DNA of 64,000 bases, taken from Advenella incenata (lineage in GTDB: Bacteria > Pseudomonadota > Gammaproteobacteria > Burkholderiales > Burkholderiaceae_B). The stretch spans positions 1,240,001-1,304,000 of the forward strand of contig NZ_SHKO01000001.1 in assembly GCF_004217095.1 (NCBI RefSeq). The letters run 5' to 3'. The stretch's first letter is position 1, and every line of letters starts with the position of its first letter. The notes under the pieces were generated by a model that saw only the letters and a program-made list of their open reading frames with translations, made no database searches and was not told the origin of the DNA. Positions 35,382-46,511 of the stretch are shown here, in pieces. The position numbers and the translations under genes were made by a program.

Positions 35382-37211
35382 ATGAGTTATCCACCACTAT
35401 CGGGGTTGCCGATCAATTCGGATACGCTATCCGAATTGCAGAAAAACCTTTCGGGGTTGAATCCGTTACAGACAGCGTGGCTGTCCGGCTATTTATGGGC
35501 GCGCAGCCAGCAGATGGATGCACCTGTCGCGGTTGGCGCCGGTGCTGCAGCTACGCCCGGCACGCCGGAACAGGCCAGTCCAGTGCTGATATTATCGGCA
35601 TCCCAAACCGGCAATGCACGCCGGGTTGCACAGTCGTTGCAAGATAAATTGCAGGCCGCCGGGGTCGCATCGGTACTGAAAAATTCAGGAGATTACAAGA
35701 GCCGGCAGCTCGCTTCAGAGCGGCTTGTCCTGATTGTCGCCTCGACCCAGGGCGACGGTGAGCCACCGGAAGAAGCGCTGACATTGCATAAGGCTTTGTT
35801 CGGCAAGAAGCCACCCGAGGTCAAATCCCTGCAGTTTGCAGTGCTGGGGCTGGGCGACAGTTCCTATCCTGATTTCTGTCAGGCGGGCAAGGATTTCGAT
35901 TCGCGTCTGGAGCAACTGGGCGCCAAGCGGCTGTTTGAACGTGTGGACTGCGACCTGGATTACCAGGCAACGGCAGATCAGTGGGTTGAAAAAACAGTGG
36001 CGTGGCTGGTTGAACATGAAAGCCGCAATACGGCAGCGACGTCGACCCCCGCCAGTGTCAGTGCCCTGGTCAATGAACCGCAGGTGCATGCGCAAATTTA
36101 CACGCGCGAAAAACCGTTTACCGCGACCATTCTGACCAACCAGAAAATCACCAGCCGCGATTCGCTCAAGGATGTACGGCATCTGGAATTTGATCTGGGT
36201 GACTCCGGTATCCGGTATCAGCCTGGCGATGCCCTGGGTGTCTGGTTTCGCAATGACCCGGCGCTGGCCGATTCCATTTTGTCCTCGACCGGGGTCGATG
36301 GTGCCGCAAATGTGACGCTGGCCAACGGCAAGACGCTGGGAGTTCGCGACGCACTTATTCATCATCTGGAAATTACCCAGAACACACCGGCCTTTGTGAA
36401 GGGATATGCACAGATTACCCAGGATCCGGGTCTTCTGGAGCTGGTTGCCAACACCAAGGCGCTGCAGGACTATATCGCCGAGACACCTATAGATGTGGTG
36501 CTCAGAAGGGTGCCACAGGAGCTAACCGCCCAGCAGTTGTGCGATTTGCTGCGCCCGCTTACCCCGCGCCTGTATTCCATTGCCTCGGCGCAGGAAGAGG
36601 TGGGCGATGAGGTCCACATCACGGTAGCCCTGGTGGAGTACGAACAGGATACGATACAGTATCAGGGAGGGGCTTCTGGTTACCTGAATCGTCGTTTGGA
36701 AGCGGGCGATGAAGTGGATATTTTTATCGAACCATCTGCGCACTTTCGCTTGCCCCAGGACGCACAAACGCCCATTATCATGATTGGGGCCGGCACTGGC
36801 ATTGCACCGTTTCGTGCATTTATGCAGAAGCGCGATGCCGAAGATCAGGAAGGCGCCAACTGGCTCATATTTGGCAACCAGTCTTTCAAGGATGATTTTC
36901 TATACCAGCTCGAATGGCAGCAGTTGGCCAAGTCGGAACGTTTGTCACGCTACAGCTTTGCCTGGTCGCGGGATCAGCAGGAAAAAATTTACGTCCAGCA
37001 CAAGTTGCTGCAGGAAGGCACGCAGCTGTGGCAGTGGCTACAGAAGGGCGCGCATCTTTACGTGTGCGGTGATGCCAGTCGTATGGCCAAAGACGTTGAG
37101 GCGGCCTTGCTTGAGGTGATCGCCAGCGAGGGCGGGCTCAGTGTTGATGATGCCGATGCCTATCTGGATGAGCTGCGCGAGTCGCACCGCTATCAGCGCG
37201 ACGTATATTGA
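35382..37211 (+). CDS. cysJ: Sulfite reductase [NADPH] flavoprotein alpha subunit
   Basis: Electron-donating subunit of assimilatory sulfite reductase, 609 residues. Domains in order: a flavodoxin-like FMN domain (ILSASQTGNARRVAQ near residue 66, STQGDGEPPEEA near 118), an FAD-binding connecting domain (RLYSIASAQEEV near 394), and an NADPH-binding domain (IGAGTGIAPFRAFMQ near 468). It ends in RYQRDVY, matching E. coli CysJ. The start before SYPPLSGLP was chosen by alignment; an upstream in-frame GTG lacks homology. cysI starts 9 bp after the stop. Confidence 0.93.
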   Translation: MSYPPLSGLPINSDTLSELQKNLSGLNPLQTAWLSGYLWARSQQMDAPVAVGAGAAATPGTPEQASPVLILSASQTGNARRVAQSLQDKLQAAGVASVLKNSGDYKSRQLASERLVLIVASTQGDGEPPEEALTLHKALFGKKPPEVKSLQFAVLGLGDSSYPDFCQAGKDFDSRLEQLGAKRLFERVDCDLDYQATADQWVEKTVAWLVEHESRNTAATSTPASVSALVNEPQVHAQIYTREKPFTATILTNQKITSRDSLKDVRHLEFDLGDSGIRYQPGDALGVWFRNDPALADSILSSTGVDGAANVTLANGKTLGVRDALIHHLEITQNTPAFVKGYAQITQDPGLLELVANTKALQDYIAETPIDVVLRRVPQELTAQQLCDLLRPLTPRLYSIASAQEEVGDEVHITVALVEYEQDTIQYQGGASGYLNRRLEAGDEVDIFIEPSAHFRLPQDAQTPIIMIGAGTGIAPFRAFMQKRDAEDQEGANWLIFGNQSFKDDFLYQLEWQQLAKSERLSRYSFAWSRDQQEKIYVQHKLLQEGTQLWQWLQKGAHLYVCGDASRMAKDVEAALLEVIASEGGLSVDDADAYLDELRESHRYQRDVY

Positions 37212-37220
37212 GGAATGATC

Positions 37221-38966
37221 ATGAGTGACATCAAAGCACCGGCAGGCAAGCTGTCGGATAACGAACGTCTGAAAAGCAACAGCAAGTATCTGCGCGGCAC
37301 CATCGTTGAGGATCTCCAGGATCCGTTGAGCGGCGGCTTTCGAGGCGATAATTTCAACCTGATTCGCTTTCACGGCATGTATGAGCAGGACGATCGTGAT
37401 ATTCGGGCAGAACGCGTAGAGCAGAAACTGGAGCCGCTGAAAAATGTGATGCTGCGCTGCCGGATGCCCGGCGGTGTTATTACACCAGCCCAGTGGCTGG
37501 GGATTGACGAGTTTGCCGCCAGCCATACTATGTATGGCAGCATCCGCATTACCAATCGTCAGACCTTTCAGTATCACGGCGTGTTAAAGCAGAACATTCG
37601 TTCGGTACACCAATGGCTGCATCAACTGGGCCTGGATTCGATCGCCACGGCGGGCGATGTCAATCGCAATGTGCTGTGCACGTCCAATCCGGTAGAGTCC
37701 GAGCTGCACGTGCAAGCCTGGGAATGGGCCAAGAAAATTTCCGAGCATCTGTTGCCCAAGACCCAGGCTTACGCCGAAATCTGGCTGGACGGCGAAAAGG
37801 TGCAAAGCACCGATACCGATACGCTGGAGCCGATTCTGGGCAAAAGCTATCTGCCTCGCAAATTCAAAACCACCGTTATCATACCGCCGCAGAACGATGT
37901 GGATCTGCATGCCAATGATCTGAATTTTGTTGCGATAGAACAGGCAGGCAAGCTGATTGGGTTCAATGTACTGATCGGTGGTGGTCTGTCCATGGAGCAT
38001 GGCAATACCGCGACGTTTCCCACTACGGCGTATGAGTTCGGTTTCATTCCCCTGGACAAAACACTGGACACCGCAGCAGCAGTGGTGACGGCGCAACGTG
38101 ATCTGGGTAATCGCAGCGACAGGAAAGCGGCCAAAACCCGCTACACGATTTTACGCGTGGGCCTGGAGGCGTTCAAGGCGGAAGTGGAACAACGCATGGG
38201 CTTTGCCTTTGAGCCAATCCGCCCATACGAATTTACCGATAGGGGCGATCGGATCGGCTGGGTTCACGGCATTGATAAAAAATGGCATCTGACGCTGTTC
38301 ATTGAAAACGGACGCGTGCTGGACTATCCCGGCCGGTTGCTGAAAACCGGCTTGCGTGAGATCGCAAGAATTCACAAAGGTGATTTTCGTCTGACGGCGA
38401 ACCAGAATCTGATCGTGGCCAACGTGGGTGCGGCAGACAAGAAAGCAATAGAAAAACTGGCGCGTGACCACGGTTTGATCAACGACAGCGTGACTGCCCA
38501 GCGGGAAAATTCAATGGCTTGTGTGGCCTTGCCCACCTGTCCGCTGGCCATGGCTGAAGCGGAACGCTTCCTGCCGTCTTTTATTGACAAGATGGATGCC
38601 ATCATGGCTCGTCATGGCCTGCAGGATGACTTTATTGTCACGCGCGTGACGGGCTGTCCGAATGGTTGCGGCAGAGCCATGCTTGCCGAGGTTGGGCTGG
38701 TGGGCAAAGCAGTAGGGCGCTATAACCTGCACCTGGGCGGCAATCGTGTCGGTACTCGCATTCCAAGGCTGTACAAGGAGAATATTACCGAAGAGCAAAT
38801 TCTGGAAATCCTGGATGAACAGATCGGTCATTGGGCTGCCGGACGGCAGGATCAGGAAGGTTTTGGCGATTTTCTGATTCGTACCGGTTTTATCAAGCCG
38901 GTGGTCAATCCGTCAGTTGACTTTCATGATGCCAGCAAGGTGCCCGACGCTGCCGCAATCGTTTAA
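37221..38966 (+). CDS. cysI: Sulfite reductase [NADPH] hemoprotein beta subunit
   Basis: Reduces sulfite to sulfide with siroheme and a [4Fe-4S] cluster; 581 residues. The cofactor cysteines are in [13 protein letters not shown] near residue 436 and TGCPNGCGR near 478, and the N-terminal [12 protein letters not shown] segment is typical. Of two nearby ATGs the second was chosen, six bases after AGGA. The gene forms an operon with cysJ and ends in a strong terminator. Confidence 0.94.
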   Translation: MSDIKAPAGKLSDNERLKSNSKYLRGTIVEDLQDPLSGGFRGDNFNLIRFHGMYEQDDRDIRAERVEQKLEPLKNVMLRCRMPGGVITPAQWLGIDEFAASHTMYGSIRITNRQTFQYHGVLKQNIRSVHQWLHQLGLDSIATAGDVNRNVLCTSNPVESELHVQAWEWAKKISEHLLPKTQAYAEIWLDGEKVQSTDTDTLEPILGKSYLPRKFKTTVIIPPQNDVDLHANDLNFVAIEQAGKLIGFNVLIGGGLSMEHGNTATFPTTAYEFGFIPLDKTLDTAAAVVTAQRDLGNRSDRKAAKTRYTILRVGLEAFKAEVEQRMGFAFEPIRPYEFTDRGDRIGWVHGIDKKWHLTLFIENGRVLDYPGRLLKTGLREIARIHKGDFRLTANQNLIVANVGAADKKAIEKLARDHGLINDSVTAQRENSMACVALPTCPLAMAEAERFLPSFIDKMDAIMARHGLQDDFIVTRVTGCPNGCGRAMLAEVGLVGKAVGRYNLHLGGNRVGTRIPRLYKENITEEQILEILDEQIGHWAAGRQDQEGFGDFLIRTGFIKPVVNPSVDFHDASKVPDAAAIV

Positions 38967-39080
38967 CGAAGTTGCGGCGTGGCGCTGACCATCATGTACC
39001 GATCGATGACGATTGATACGTGCTGATAAGCGTGTTGGCGCAGAGCGGGGCTCAATCAACAGGCCCTGGCAAAAACGGAA

Positions 39081-39119
39081 AGAGCCATGTGCAATATATA
39101 ACGCACACGGCTCTTTTTT
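39081..39119 (+). terminator. Rho-independent terminator of cysJI
   Basis: AGAGCC-A-TGTGC pairs with GCACA-C-GGCTCT (one A-C mismatch), loop of 10, followed by TTTTTT. Confidence 0.9.
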
Positions 39120-39151
39120 GTTGGTACTGAGCAGGGCATCAGTTGGGCTGA

Positions 39152-39577
39152 TCAGGCATTTTTCAGGTATGACTTGATCTGAGCCGTCAGCTCTTTGCGC
39201 TGTTTGCCGGTAAGGGCAATAAGCGCAGCCGTTTCCTTTTGAGTTAGGGATTTGAACAAGGCGTCGCGTGCGGCCACTTCCGGAGGAACGAAACTTTTTT
39301 CCGGGAGAATGGGCAGTGTGCCATTGATCAGCCAATCGGAATTGACGCCAAAGAATACTGCCAGCCGGCTGACAATTTGCGCCGATGGGCTGACTTTACG
39401 ATTACCCATTTCATAGTTGGCGATCGTGCTTTGGGACACCCCGAGCTCAAGCGCCAGTTCGTTTTGATTCATGCCGTGATGAATTTTGCGAAGAAAGTGC
39501 AGCCGCTCGGCGAAGGTGCTCAGTTTTGCCGCTGCGCGCAGGTCAGGCAAGGATTCATAATGTTTTCGAGTAGCCAT
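39152..39577 (-). CDS. XRE-family helix-turn-helix regulator
   Basis: A 141-residue DNA-binding protein. Residues about 25-85 form a Cro/CI-type HTH (QNELALELGVSQSTIANYEMGNRKVSP), followed by a family-typical LAVFFGVNSDWLINGTLP. The remaining 45 residues are charged, helical and lack a peptidase domain, so this is not a CI-type self-cleaving repressor. The start ATG lacks a clear ribosome binding site. No obvious target is adjacent; the 300-bp AT-rich region upstream may be its own operator. Confidence 0.85.
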   Translation of the reverse strand: MATRKHYESLPDLRAAAKLSTFAERLHFLRKIHHGMNQNELALELGVSQSTIANYEMGNRKVSPSAQIVSRLAVFFGVNSDWLINGTLPILPEKSFVPPEVAARDALFKSLTQKETAALIALTGKQRKELTAQIKSYLKNA

Positions 39578-39895
39578 ATCAGAAAGACCAAAAATGTTAC
39601 AAGTGGTAAATAACAATTTTCAATAATAGCCGGGTTTCCACGCTTTGCTTTAACAATTATCATTTTTTGACGTTTTTTTTCATCGAAACTTTTCTTTTAT
39701 TTATGTTTTACGGCGGCAATAGCGTCAAATCCACATTTATTTGGCCTATTGCCAAAGGCCTATGACGTTCTTGGTATCAAATATGCGATATCACGTTCAT
39801 GGTATAACGCCGGTCATATCTGGTCAGTATGGGACAATAATATCGGTATCGGAATATGAATCTTCCGGGTGCGGCGATATCAGTCTTTGCCTTGC
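39578..39895. other. AT-rich spacer between XRE and TetR genes
   Basis: No gene is visible. The sequence is much richer in A and T than its neighbours, with T-runs near 39665-39690. It must hold the XRE promoter; no clear boxes were assigned. Confidence 0.5.
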
Positions 39896-40483
39896 CTATG
39901 CCCTGATCAACAGGCCTTGAAGCAGCAATTGCAAGGTGGACTTGGCCTGTTCTAATCGCGCCTTGCCGTCCTCGGCTTGCGCGATCCAGACAGCAGCTTC
40001 GGCCAGCCCGCCGTAAATGAGTGCAGTCAACACTTGCGGGTCAGTTTTGACTACAACGTCCTGTTGCATAAGATTTTCGATCAATTGCTGCATCGTGTCC
40101 AGACAATGGCGGCGCGAGTCAGGCGAAGGGCCACCCAGCACCGCTTTGGCATCGCGTAGCACAATGCGCTGCATTTCAGGCTCCAGCGCCATCTCCAGAT
40201 AGGCGCGGCAGCGATTGTTAAAACCTTCCCACGGGTCCTGGGCCGAGTCAGAAATCACTCGAAGGCGGGCATCCGTCTCGGCATCGATCTGTTCCACTAC
40301 AGCTGCGAGTAACCCTTTTTTGTCGCCAAAATGATGATAGAGCGCGCCGCGCGTCAGGTTTGCCTGCGCTGTGAGCTCATCCATCGACGTGTCGGCATAG
40401 CCACGCTCAGTAAATACCTTTCTTGCCGTCGCCAGTAGCGTAGCGCGCGTTTCTTCTGTTTCGGCGCGGGTTCGACGAACCAT
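39896..40483 (-). CDS. TetR-family repressor
   Basis: A 195-residue repressor. The N-terminal HTH is typical: TLLATARKVFTERGYADTSMDELTAQANLTRGALYHHFGDKKGLL (residues about 14-58). The C-terminal domain would bind a small ligand. I chose the ATG before VRRTRAETEE, with AAGGA upstream; the frame is open further but the upstream part runs through the operators. It is divergent from two MFS exporters with palindromes between, so it most likely represses them and itself. Confidence 0.9.
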   Translation of the reverse strand: MVRRTRAETEETRATLLATARKVFTERGYADTSMDELTAQANLTRGALYHHFGDKKGLLAAVVEQIDAETDARLRVISDSAQDPWEGFNNRCRAYLEMALEPEMQRIVLRDAKAVLGGPSPDSRRHCLDTMQQLIENLMQQDVVVKTDPQVLTALIYGGLAEAAVWIAQAEDGKARLEQAKSTLQLLLQGLLIRA

Positions 40484-40498
40484 TGTGCATTTCCTTTT

Positions 40499-40558
40499 CA
40501 TACGTTGCGTATGATTGTTTACATTCAATGCGTATGAATATATAATTCTATTCATACG
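40499..40558. promoter_or_regulatory. Palindromic operators between tetR and MFS genes
   Basis: Two inverted repeats built on the same CGTATG half-site: CATACG-TTG-CGTATG (40499-40513) and CGTATGAATA / TATTCATACG with an 8-bp centre (40531-40558). A third, looser pair CATACG / GTATG runs to 40567. Repeated half-sites in a divergent tetR intergenic region fit TetR operators. Confidence 0.78.
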
Positions 40559-40621
40559 TGTTGTATGTATTATCGCCGCGTCGTGATGCATTGGCAAGCG
40601 GGTCGCGCTCTGGAGAATGAA

Positions 40622-41836
40622 TTGGTTAATCCGTATCGAGAACTTTTTACTGCGCCTGGCACCAGGAGCTTTGCCCTGGCAGGCCTGTTGGCGCGGATGG
40701 CGCTGCCCATGACCGGTATTGGCATCATCACCATGCTGTCGCAACTGCGCGCAAGTTATGCTTTGGCCGGCGCCGTGTCTGCGGCGTTCGTATTGACCTA
40801 TGCATTGTTGTCACCGCAGACCTCTCGTTTGGTAGACCGCTACGGACAAAGCCGGGTAATGCCCGCAGCGACAATGATCAGCGTTATCGGCATGCTGATA
40901 TTGCTTGCCGCCTCCCGTTGGCAGGCACCAGACTGGGTTTTGTACGCTGGCGCCTTGCTGGCCGGCTTCATGCCCAGTATCTCGGCAATGCTGCGGGCAC
41001 GATGGACGGCGATTTATCGAGGTCAGGCACAGTTAAGCACTGCCTATTCCCTGGAGACGGTGCTTGATGAAGCTACCTATATTGTCGGGCCTGCATTGTC
41101 CGTTGGATTGTCGGTAGCAGCATTTCCCCAGGCCGGGCCACTGGTAGCGCTCGGGTTGCTGGTGCTCGGCGTATGGGCGCTGACCACCCAGCGTGGTACT
41201 GAACCCCAGGTGCAACTGCGGCCGAAAGGTAGGGGCAGGGCAGGGTCGGTTATCCGGCTGGCCAATGTGCGCTTATTGACGCTGCTGATGGTGGCTATGG
41301 GCGTTATTGTCGGCACCGTGGACATCGTTAGTGTGGCGCTCTCTGAGCAATTGGGACAGCCGGCGGCGGCCAGCCTGGTGCTGGCAGCCTATGCTGTCGG
41401 ATCGTTTCTGGCGGGCCTGCTCTTTGGTGCAATGAAATGGCGAGCCCCCTTGCATCGCTTATTGCTGCTGGGCGGACTGGCAACGGCCATAACCACGCTT
41501 CCTCTGATGCTGGCTGGCAGTATTGCCGCCCTGGCCACGGCGGTATTGGTGGCTGGCCTGTTCTTCGCACCAACGATGATCGTGGCGATGACGCTGGTGG
41601 AGCGTCTGGTACCGGAGCATCAACTGACCGAAGGCATGACCTGGCTACTGGCCGGTCTGAATGTGGGCGTGGCGCTGGGCGCGGTTGCCTCGGGGCAGAT
41701 CGTGGACGACGCAGCTGCGCAGACTGGCTTTGCTATTGCGCTGGGTGCGGGAGTCTTGGTATTGCTGCTGGCGCTTTTGGGGTATCTGCGTCTGCGCGCA
41801 TCTGATCAATCTCTGTCCGTATCCGAAGCCGCGTAA
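40622..41836 (+). CDS. MFS transporter (first of pair)
   Basis: About 404 residues with 12 predicted membrane helices. The LVDRYGQSRVM loop between helices 2 and 3 is the MFS motif A region. I chose the TTG with GGAG seven bases upstream, just ahead of NPYRELF; ATGs at 40565 and 40586 lie in or near the operators and lack a ribosome binding site. The start remains uncertain. Likely an exporter repressed by the divergent TetR protein; substrate unknown. Confidence 0.85.
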   Translation: MVNPYRELFTAPGTRSFALAGLLARMALPMTGIGIITMLSQLRASYALAGAVSAAFVLTYALLSPQTSRLVDRYGQSRVMPAATMISVIGMLILLAASRWQAPDWVLYAGALLAGFMPSISAMLRARWTAIYRGQAQLSTAYSLETVLDEATYIVGPALSVGLSVAAFPQAGPLVALGLLVLGVWALTTQRGTEPQVQLRPKGRGRAGSVIRLANVRLLTLLMVAMGVIVGTVDIVSVALSEQLGQPAAASLVLAAYAVGSFLAGLLFGAMKWRAPLHRLLLLGGLATAITTLPLMLAGSIAALATAVLVAGLFFAPTMIVAMTLVERLVPEHQLTEGMTWLLAGLNVGVALGAVASGQIVDDAAAQTGFAIALGAGVLVLLLALLGYLRLRASDQSLSVSEAA

Positions 41837-41876
41837 TGGCTGCAGGATTTTTTATACACATTCAAGGATCAATAAC

Positions 41877-43100
41877 ATGAATTCGTCGCCAACCGTTTCT
41901 GAACAGGCGAACGCCCCGCATCCCTGGCTGGCCGTAGTCGCTGTAGGCCTTGCGACCTTTTGCGTGGTGACCACCGAGATGCTGCCAGTCGGCTTGCTTA
42001 CGCCCATTGCCCAGACACTGGATACGTCTACCGGCACCGCCGGCTTAATGATCTCGCTGCCCGCACTGCTGGCAGCCATATTTGCGCCGCTGGTGGTCAT
42101 GGCGGCAGGCGGCGCCGACCGGCGCAGGATATTGTGTGGATTGTTGGGGCTACTGGTGATCGCCAATATTGCCGGGGCACTTGCCCCCAGCATGGCCTGG
42201 ATGCTGGCAACCCGCATTCTGGTCGGTTTTTGTATTGGTGGCATCTGGGCCATTGCCGCTGGCCTGGCTCGCCGTCTGGTCGCCGAGCATGCTGTCGGAT
42301 TGGCGACATCAATCATCTTCGGTGGGGTAGCGGCGGCATCTGTGCTGGGTGTGCCGCTAGGCGCGCTGATCGGCCAGATGTGGGGATGGCGCTGGGCCTT
42401 TGGTGGGATGGCGGTGCTTAGCGGGCTCGTGTTGGTGCTGCATGTGATGGTCATTCCGGCATTACCGGTGGCCAGTTCGGCATCGCTACGTCAGTTCGGC
42501 GTGCAGCTTGGTAATCGTCAATTGCTAGTTGGGCTGGTTTTGACGCTGCTACTGGTGGCCAGTCACTTCATGGCCTTTACGTTCGTGCGCCCATTGTTGC
42601 TGTCTGTTGCGGGTTTTGATGGGCAATGGATTGGGGGCTTGCTATTTGCTTACGGTATCGCGGGCATTGCCGGCAACTTCCTGATGGGCATCCTTGCTGC
42701 GCGCTATACGGAGCAAACGCTGCTGGCGATCGCGCTGGGGCTATTGCTTACGCCGGCCCTGTTCCTGCTTGTCGGAAGTTCTCCTTTGGGTGGCGGCATG
42801 ACGTTACTGATTTGGGGGCTGGCTTATGGCGGCGTGTCGGTTGGTCTGATGACCTGGATGATGAAAGTTGCAGCAGGCGCTGTGGAAGTGGCCACCGCAC
42901 TGTACGTGGGCGCTTTCAATGTCGGCATAGCGCTAGGGTCCTGGCTGGGAGGTCAGATGGTCGATTCGGTTGGATTGACGGCCAATCTCTGGTTGGCGGG
43001 GGCATTTGCTGCGGCGGCCGTGCTGTTGTGTTTCGCAATCGGCCTGCAACAGTACAAGGCTGTCACTGGCGGGAGGCAGGCTCATGTGACATCGGACTGA
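41877..43100 (+). CDS. MFS transporter, DHA1-like (second of pair)
   Basis: A 407-residue 12-helix transporter of the drug-H+ antiporter 1 / AraJ-like group. The N-terminal FCVVTTEMLPVGLLTPIA and the GGADRRRIL loop (motif A) are typical, and RILVGFCIGGIWAIAAGLA lies near residue 112. It starts 40 bp after the first transporter, with AAGGA upstream, so both are probably one operon under the TetR protein. The two are not close copies of each other. Confidence 0.88.
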   Translation: MNSSPTVSEQANAPHPWLAVVAVGLATFCVVTTEMLPVGLLTPIAQTLDTSTGTAGLMISLPALLAAIFAPLVVMAAGGADRRRILCGLLGLLVIANIAGALAPSMAWMLATRILVGFCIGGIWAIAAGLARRLVAEHAVGLATSIIFGGVAAASVLGVPLGALIGQMWGWRWAFGGMAVLSGLVLVLHVMVIPALPVASSASLRQFGVQLGNRQLLVGLVLTLLLVASHFMAFTFVRPLLLSVAGFDGQWIGGLLFAYGIAGIAGNFLMGILAARYTEQTLLAIALGLLLTPALFLLVGSSPLGGGMTLLIWGLAYGGVSVGLMTWMMKVAAGAVEVATALYVGAFNVGIALGSWLGGQMVDSVGLTANLWLAGAFAAAAVLLCFAIGLQQYKAVTGGRQAHVTSD

Positions 43101-43225
43101 CTTCTGCTGCAACGGCGCCCATTGTCAATTGCTAGCGCCACCGTGGGCAAGCCGCAGAGTGACAAACAACAACTGGGCGCGCTGCCTTCTATTTGCTGCT
43201 GCCCGGGCGGTGCGGCAGCAATGAG

Positions 43226-44392
43226 TTAAATTTGGGATGCATCGGAAGTGGCGCTTTGCGGCGGGTGAACAAGCACCATGTTATTGCGGTGGATCAGTTC
43301 TTCGTCACGGCAATTGCCAAGGATGCTTTCGATTTCGCGGGTGGGGTGCCGCATGATTCGGCGGGTCTCGGCCGAGGAGTAATTGGTCAGTCCGCGCGCG
43401 ATTTCTCTATGCTGCTGGTCGGTGCAGGCCACGACATCGCCACGTTCAAATTCACCAATGACATCGATCACGCCAACAGCCAGCAGGCTTTTACCCTGGT
43501 CGACCAGCGCTTTGCATGCGCCTTCGTCCAGCACCAGCTTGCCAGGCAGGCGCAAATGGTCGGCCATCCATTGCTTGCGTGCGGAGCGCAAAGATGGGGA
43601 GGCGCGCAATTCGGTGCCGATGGCTTCGCCCTGGCCCAGGCGCTCCAGGACGCGCTCTTCGCGGCCGGACGCGATAATGGTGGTGGCGCCGCTACTGGCT
43701 GCGCGTTGTGCCGCCAGTACCTTGGTCAGCATGCCGCCGGTGCCAATGTGGCTGCCGGCGCCGCCGGCCATCTTCTGCAGCGCCGGATCACCGGCAGTAG
43801 CCAGGTGAATGAAGCGGGCATTGGGGTTGCTGCGCGGATCGCTGTCGTATAGCCCGCGCTGGTCTGTCAGAATGATCAGCGCGTCCGCTTCTATCAGATT
43901 GCTGACCACGGCACCCAGTGTGTCGTTATCACCCAGGCGGATTTCGTCCGTGACCACTGTATCGTTCTCATTGACGATCGGGATGACGCCGAGCTCGAGC
44001 AGTTTAAAGATGGTCGACCGTGCATTCAGATAGCGCAGGCGATCGGTCAAATCTTCGTGGGTCAATAGAATTTGCGCTGCACGCAGGTTGTGCGCAGCGA
44101 AGGCTGATTCATAGGCCTGGATCAGGCCCATCTGGCCTACCGCTGCAGCGGCCTGCAGTTCGCTCATGGCTTTGGGTCGGGTTTTCCACTTCAGGCGTGC
44201 CATGCCTTCGGCGATGGCGCCACTGGACACCAGAATCAGTTGCTTGTTCTGGCGACACAGTGTGGCAATTTGCGATGACCATTCTCCAATGGCCTGCGGG
44301 TCCAGGCCCTGGCCATTGTTGGTGAGCAGGGATGAGCCCACTTTGACGACGATACGCCTTGCTGTGGCCACTGAAGAAACGAAATCGCTCAT
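43226..44392 (-). CDS. proB: Glutamate 5-kinase
   Basis: First step of proline synthesis, phosphorylating glutamate; 388 residues. The amino-acid kinase domain shows [10 protein letters not shown] near residue 16, [11 protein letters not shown] near 55 and IVNENDTV near 140. The C-terminal 100 residues form a PUA domain, as in E. coli ProB. It follows obgE with a 52-bp gap, the usual order rplU-rpmA-obgE-proB. Confidence 0.94.
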   Translation of the reverse strand: MSDFVSSVATARRIVVKVGSSLLTNNGQGLDPQAIGEWSSQIATLCRQNKQLILVSSGAIAEGMARLKWKTRPKAMSELQAAAAVGQMGLIQAYESAFAAHNLRAAQILLTHEDLTDRLRYLNARSTIFKLLELGVIPIVNENDTVVTDEIRLGDNDTLGAVVSNLIEADALIILTDQRGLYDSDPRSNPNARFIHLATAGDPALQKMAGGAGSHIGTGGMLTKVLAAQRAASSGATTIIASGREERVLERLGQGEAIGTELRASPSLRSARKQWMADHLRLPGKLVLDEGACKALVDQGKSLLAVGVIDVIGEFERGDVVACTDQQHREIARGLTNYSSAETRRIMRHPTREIESILGNCRDEELIHRNNMVLVHPPQSATSDASQI

Positions 44393-44444
44393 GTTGCAAA
44401 AAATCCAGAAGAAGGAAACGAAGGAGTGATAGGGCGCAGCGCCG

Positions 44445-45620
<1,176 letters not shown>

Positions 45621-45662
45621 TCACGCAGGCAGGTCTGAGCATATCAGAGCGCGTTGCGGAAT

Positions 45663-45698
45663 AAAAAATGCCGTTCACCTGGCGACAAGTGAACGGCA
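45663..45698 (-). terminator. Rho-independent terminator of rplU-rpmA
   Basis: On the minus strand a perfect 10-bp stem (TGCCGTTCAC / GTGAACGGCA) with a 10-nt loop is followed by TTTTTTAT. It lies 24 bp after the rpmA stop. Confidence 0.93.
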
Positions 45699-45721
45699 CT
45701 GCATGATGTCCGGGGAAAGGT

Positions 45722-45982
45722 TTAGTCTACCTTTGTGACGGAAACGGTATGCTTGTTGAGTGCGCCTTTATGCGAAAAGGAAACACTGCCGTCTACCAGT
45801 GCGAACAGAGTGTGGTCTTTACCGATACCAACATTGGTTCCCGGATGAAAACGTGTGCCACGCTGACGAACAATGATTGAACCGGCTGGAATAACTTCAC
45901 CGCCAAAGGCTTTTACGCCCAGTCGTTTGGATTCCGAGTCGCGGCCGTTGCGGGTCGAGCCGCCGCCTTTTTTCTGTGCCAT
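45722..45982 (-). CDS. rpmA: 50S ribosomal protein L27
   Basis: An 86-residue L27 beginning [19 protein letters not shown], the conserved N-terminus that reaches toward the peptidyl-transferase centre, with [17 protein letters not shown] in the core. It has no N-terminal propeptide of the Firmicutes type. It follows rplU by 33 bp in one transcript. Confidence 0.98.
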   Translation of the reverse strand: MAQKKGGGSTRNGRDSESKRLGVKAFGGEVIPAGSIIVRQRGTRFHPGTNVGIGKDHTLFALVDGSVSFSHKGALNKHTVSVTKVD

Positions 45983-46015
45983 GTTTAAGCTCCTGTTGTG
46001 CTGTTAACGAACGGA

Positions 46016-46327
46016 TCAAGCAGTGATTGCTTCGATGACGATCTGGGTGTAATTCTGGCGATGGCCTTGGTGCCGCTGATAATGCTTGCGACGGCGCATT
46101 TTGAAAATTTTCACCTTGTCGTGACGTCCATGTGCAAGAACTTTGGCTTTAACCACAGCGCCTTCGACAAGGGGTGCACCCACTTTGAGTGTTTCACCTT
46201 CGCCTACTGACAAAACTTGGTCTAGCGAGATTTCTTGCCCGATGTCTGCCGGTATCTGTTCTACCTTGAGTTTTTGACCTTCGGCAACACGATACTGCTT
46301 GCCTCCGGTTTTTATGACCGCGTACAT
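46016..46327 (-). CDS. rplU: 50S ribosomal protein L21
   Basis: A 103-residue L21 starting [18 protein letters not shown], with the conserved C-terminal [21 protein letters not shown]. An AGAGG ribosome binding site precedes the ATG. First gene of the rplU-rpmA operon, behind a strong promoter. Confidence 0.98.
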   Translation of the reverse strand: MYAVIKTGGKQYRVAEGQKLKVEQIPADIGQEISLDQVLSVGEGETLKVGAPLVEGAVVKAKVLAHGRHDKVKIFKMRRRKHYQRHQGHRQNYTQIVIEAITA

Positions 46328-46384
46328 ATGGGTTAACCTCTAAAAATAAATTTGGAATTAGCATATTTCAACGCTAAGCCCGTT

Positions 46385-46414
46385 ATTCTACTGTGAAAAC
46401 AGATAAAAAGTCAA
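46385..46414 (-). promoter_or_regulatory. Sigma-70 promoter of rplU-rpmA
   Basis: Minus strand TTGACT (46414-46409), 18-bp spacer, TAGAAT (46390-46385). Each box matches five of six consensus bases. It lies about 58 bp before the rplU start. Confidence 0.78.
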
Positions 46415-46511
46415 AAGAATCAATCGCTTGTTCCAATAAAGCCAGCAGGCGAGGGGGAAAGCCGGAATAAAATGTGGTATTTTTGCCGACAGATGCCAGC
46501 CCTGGACGCGA

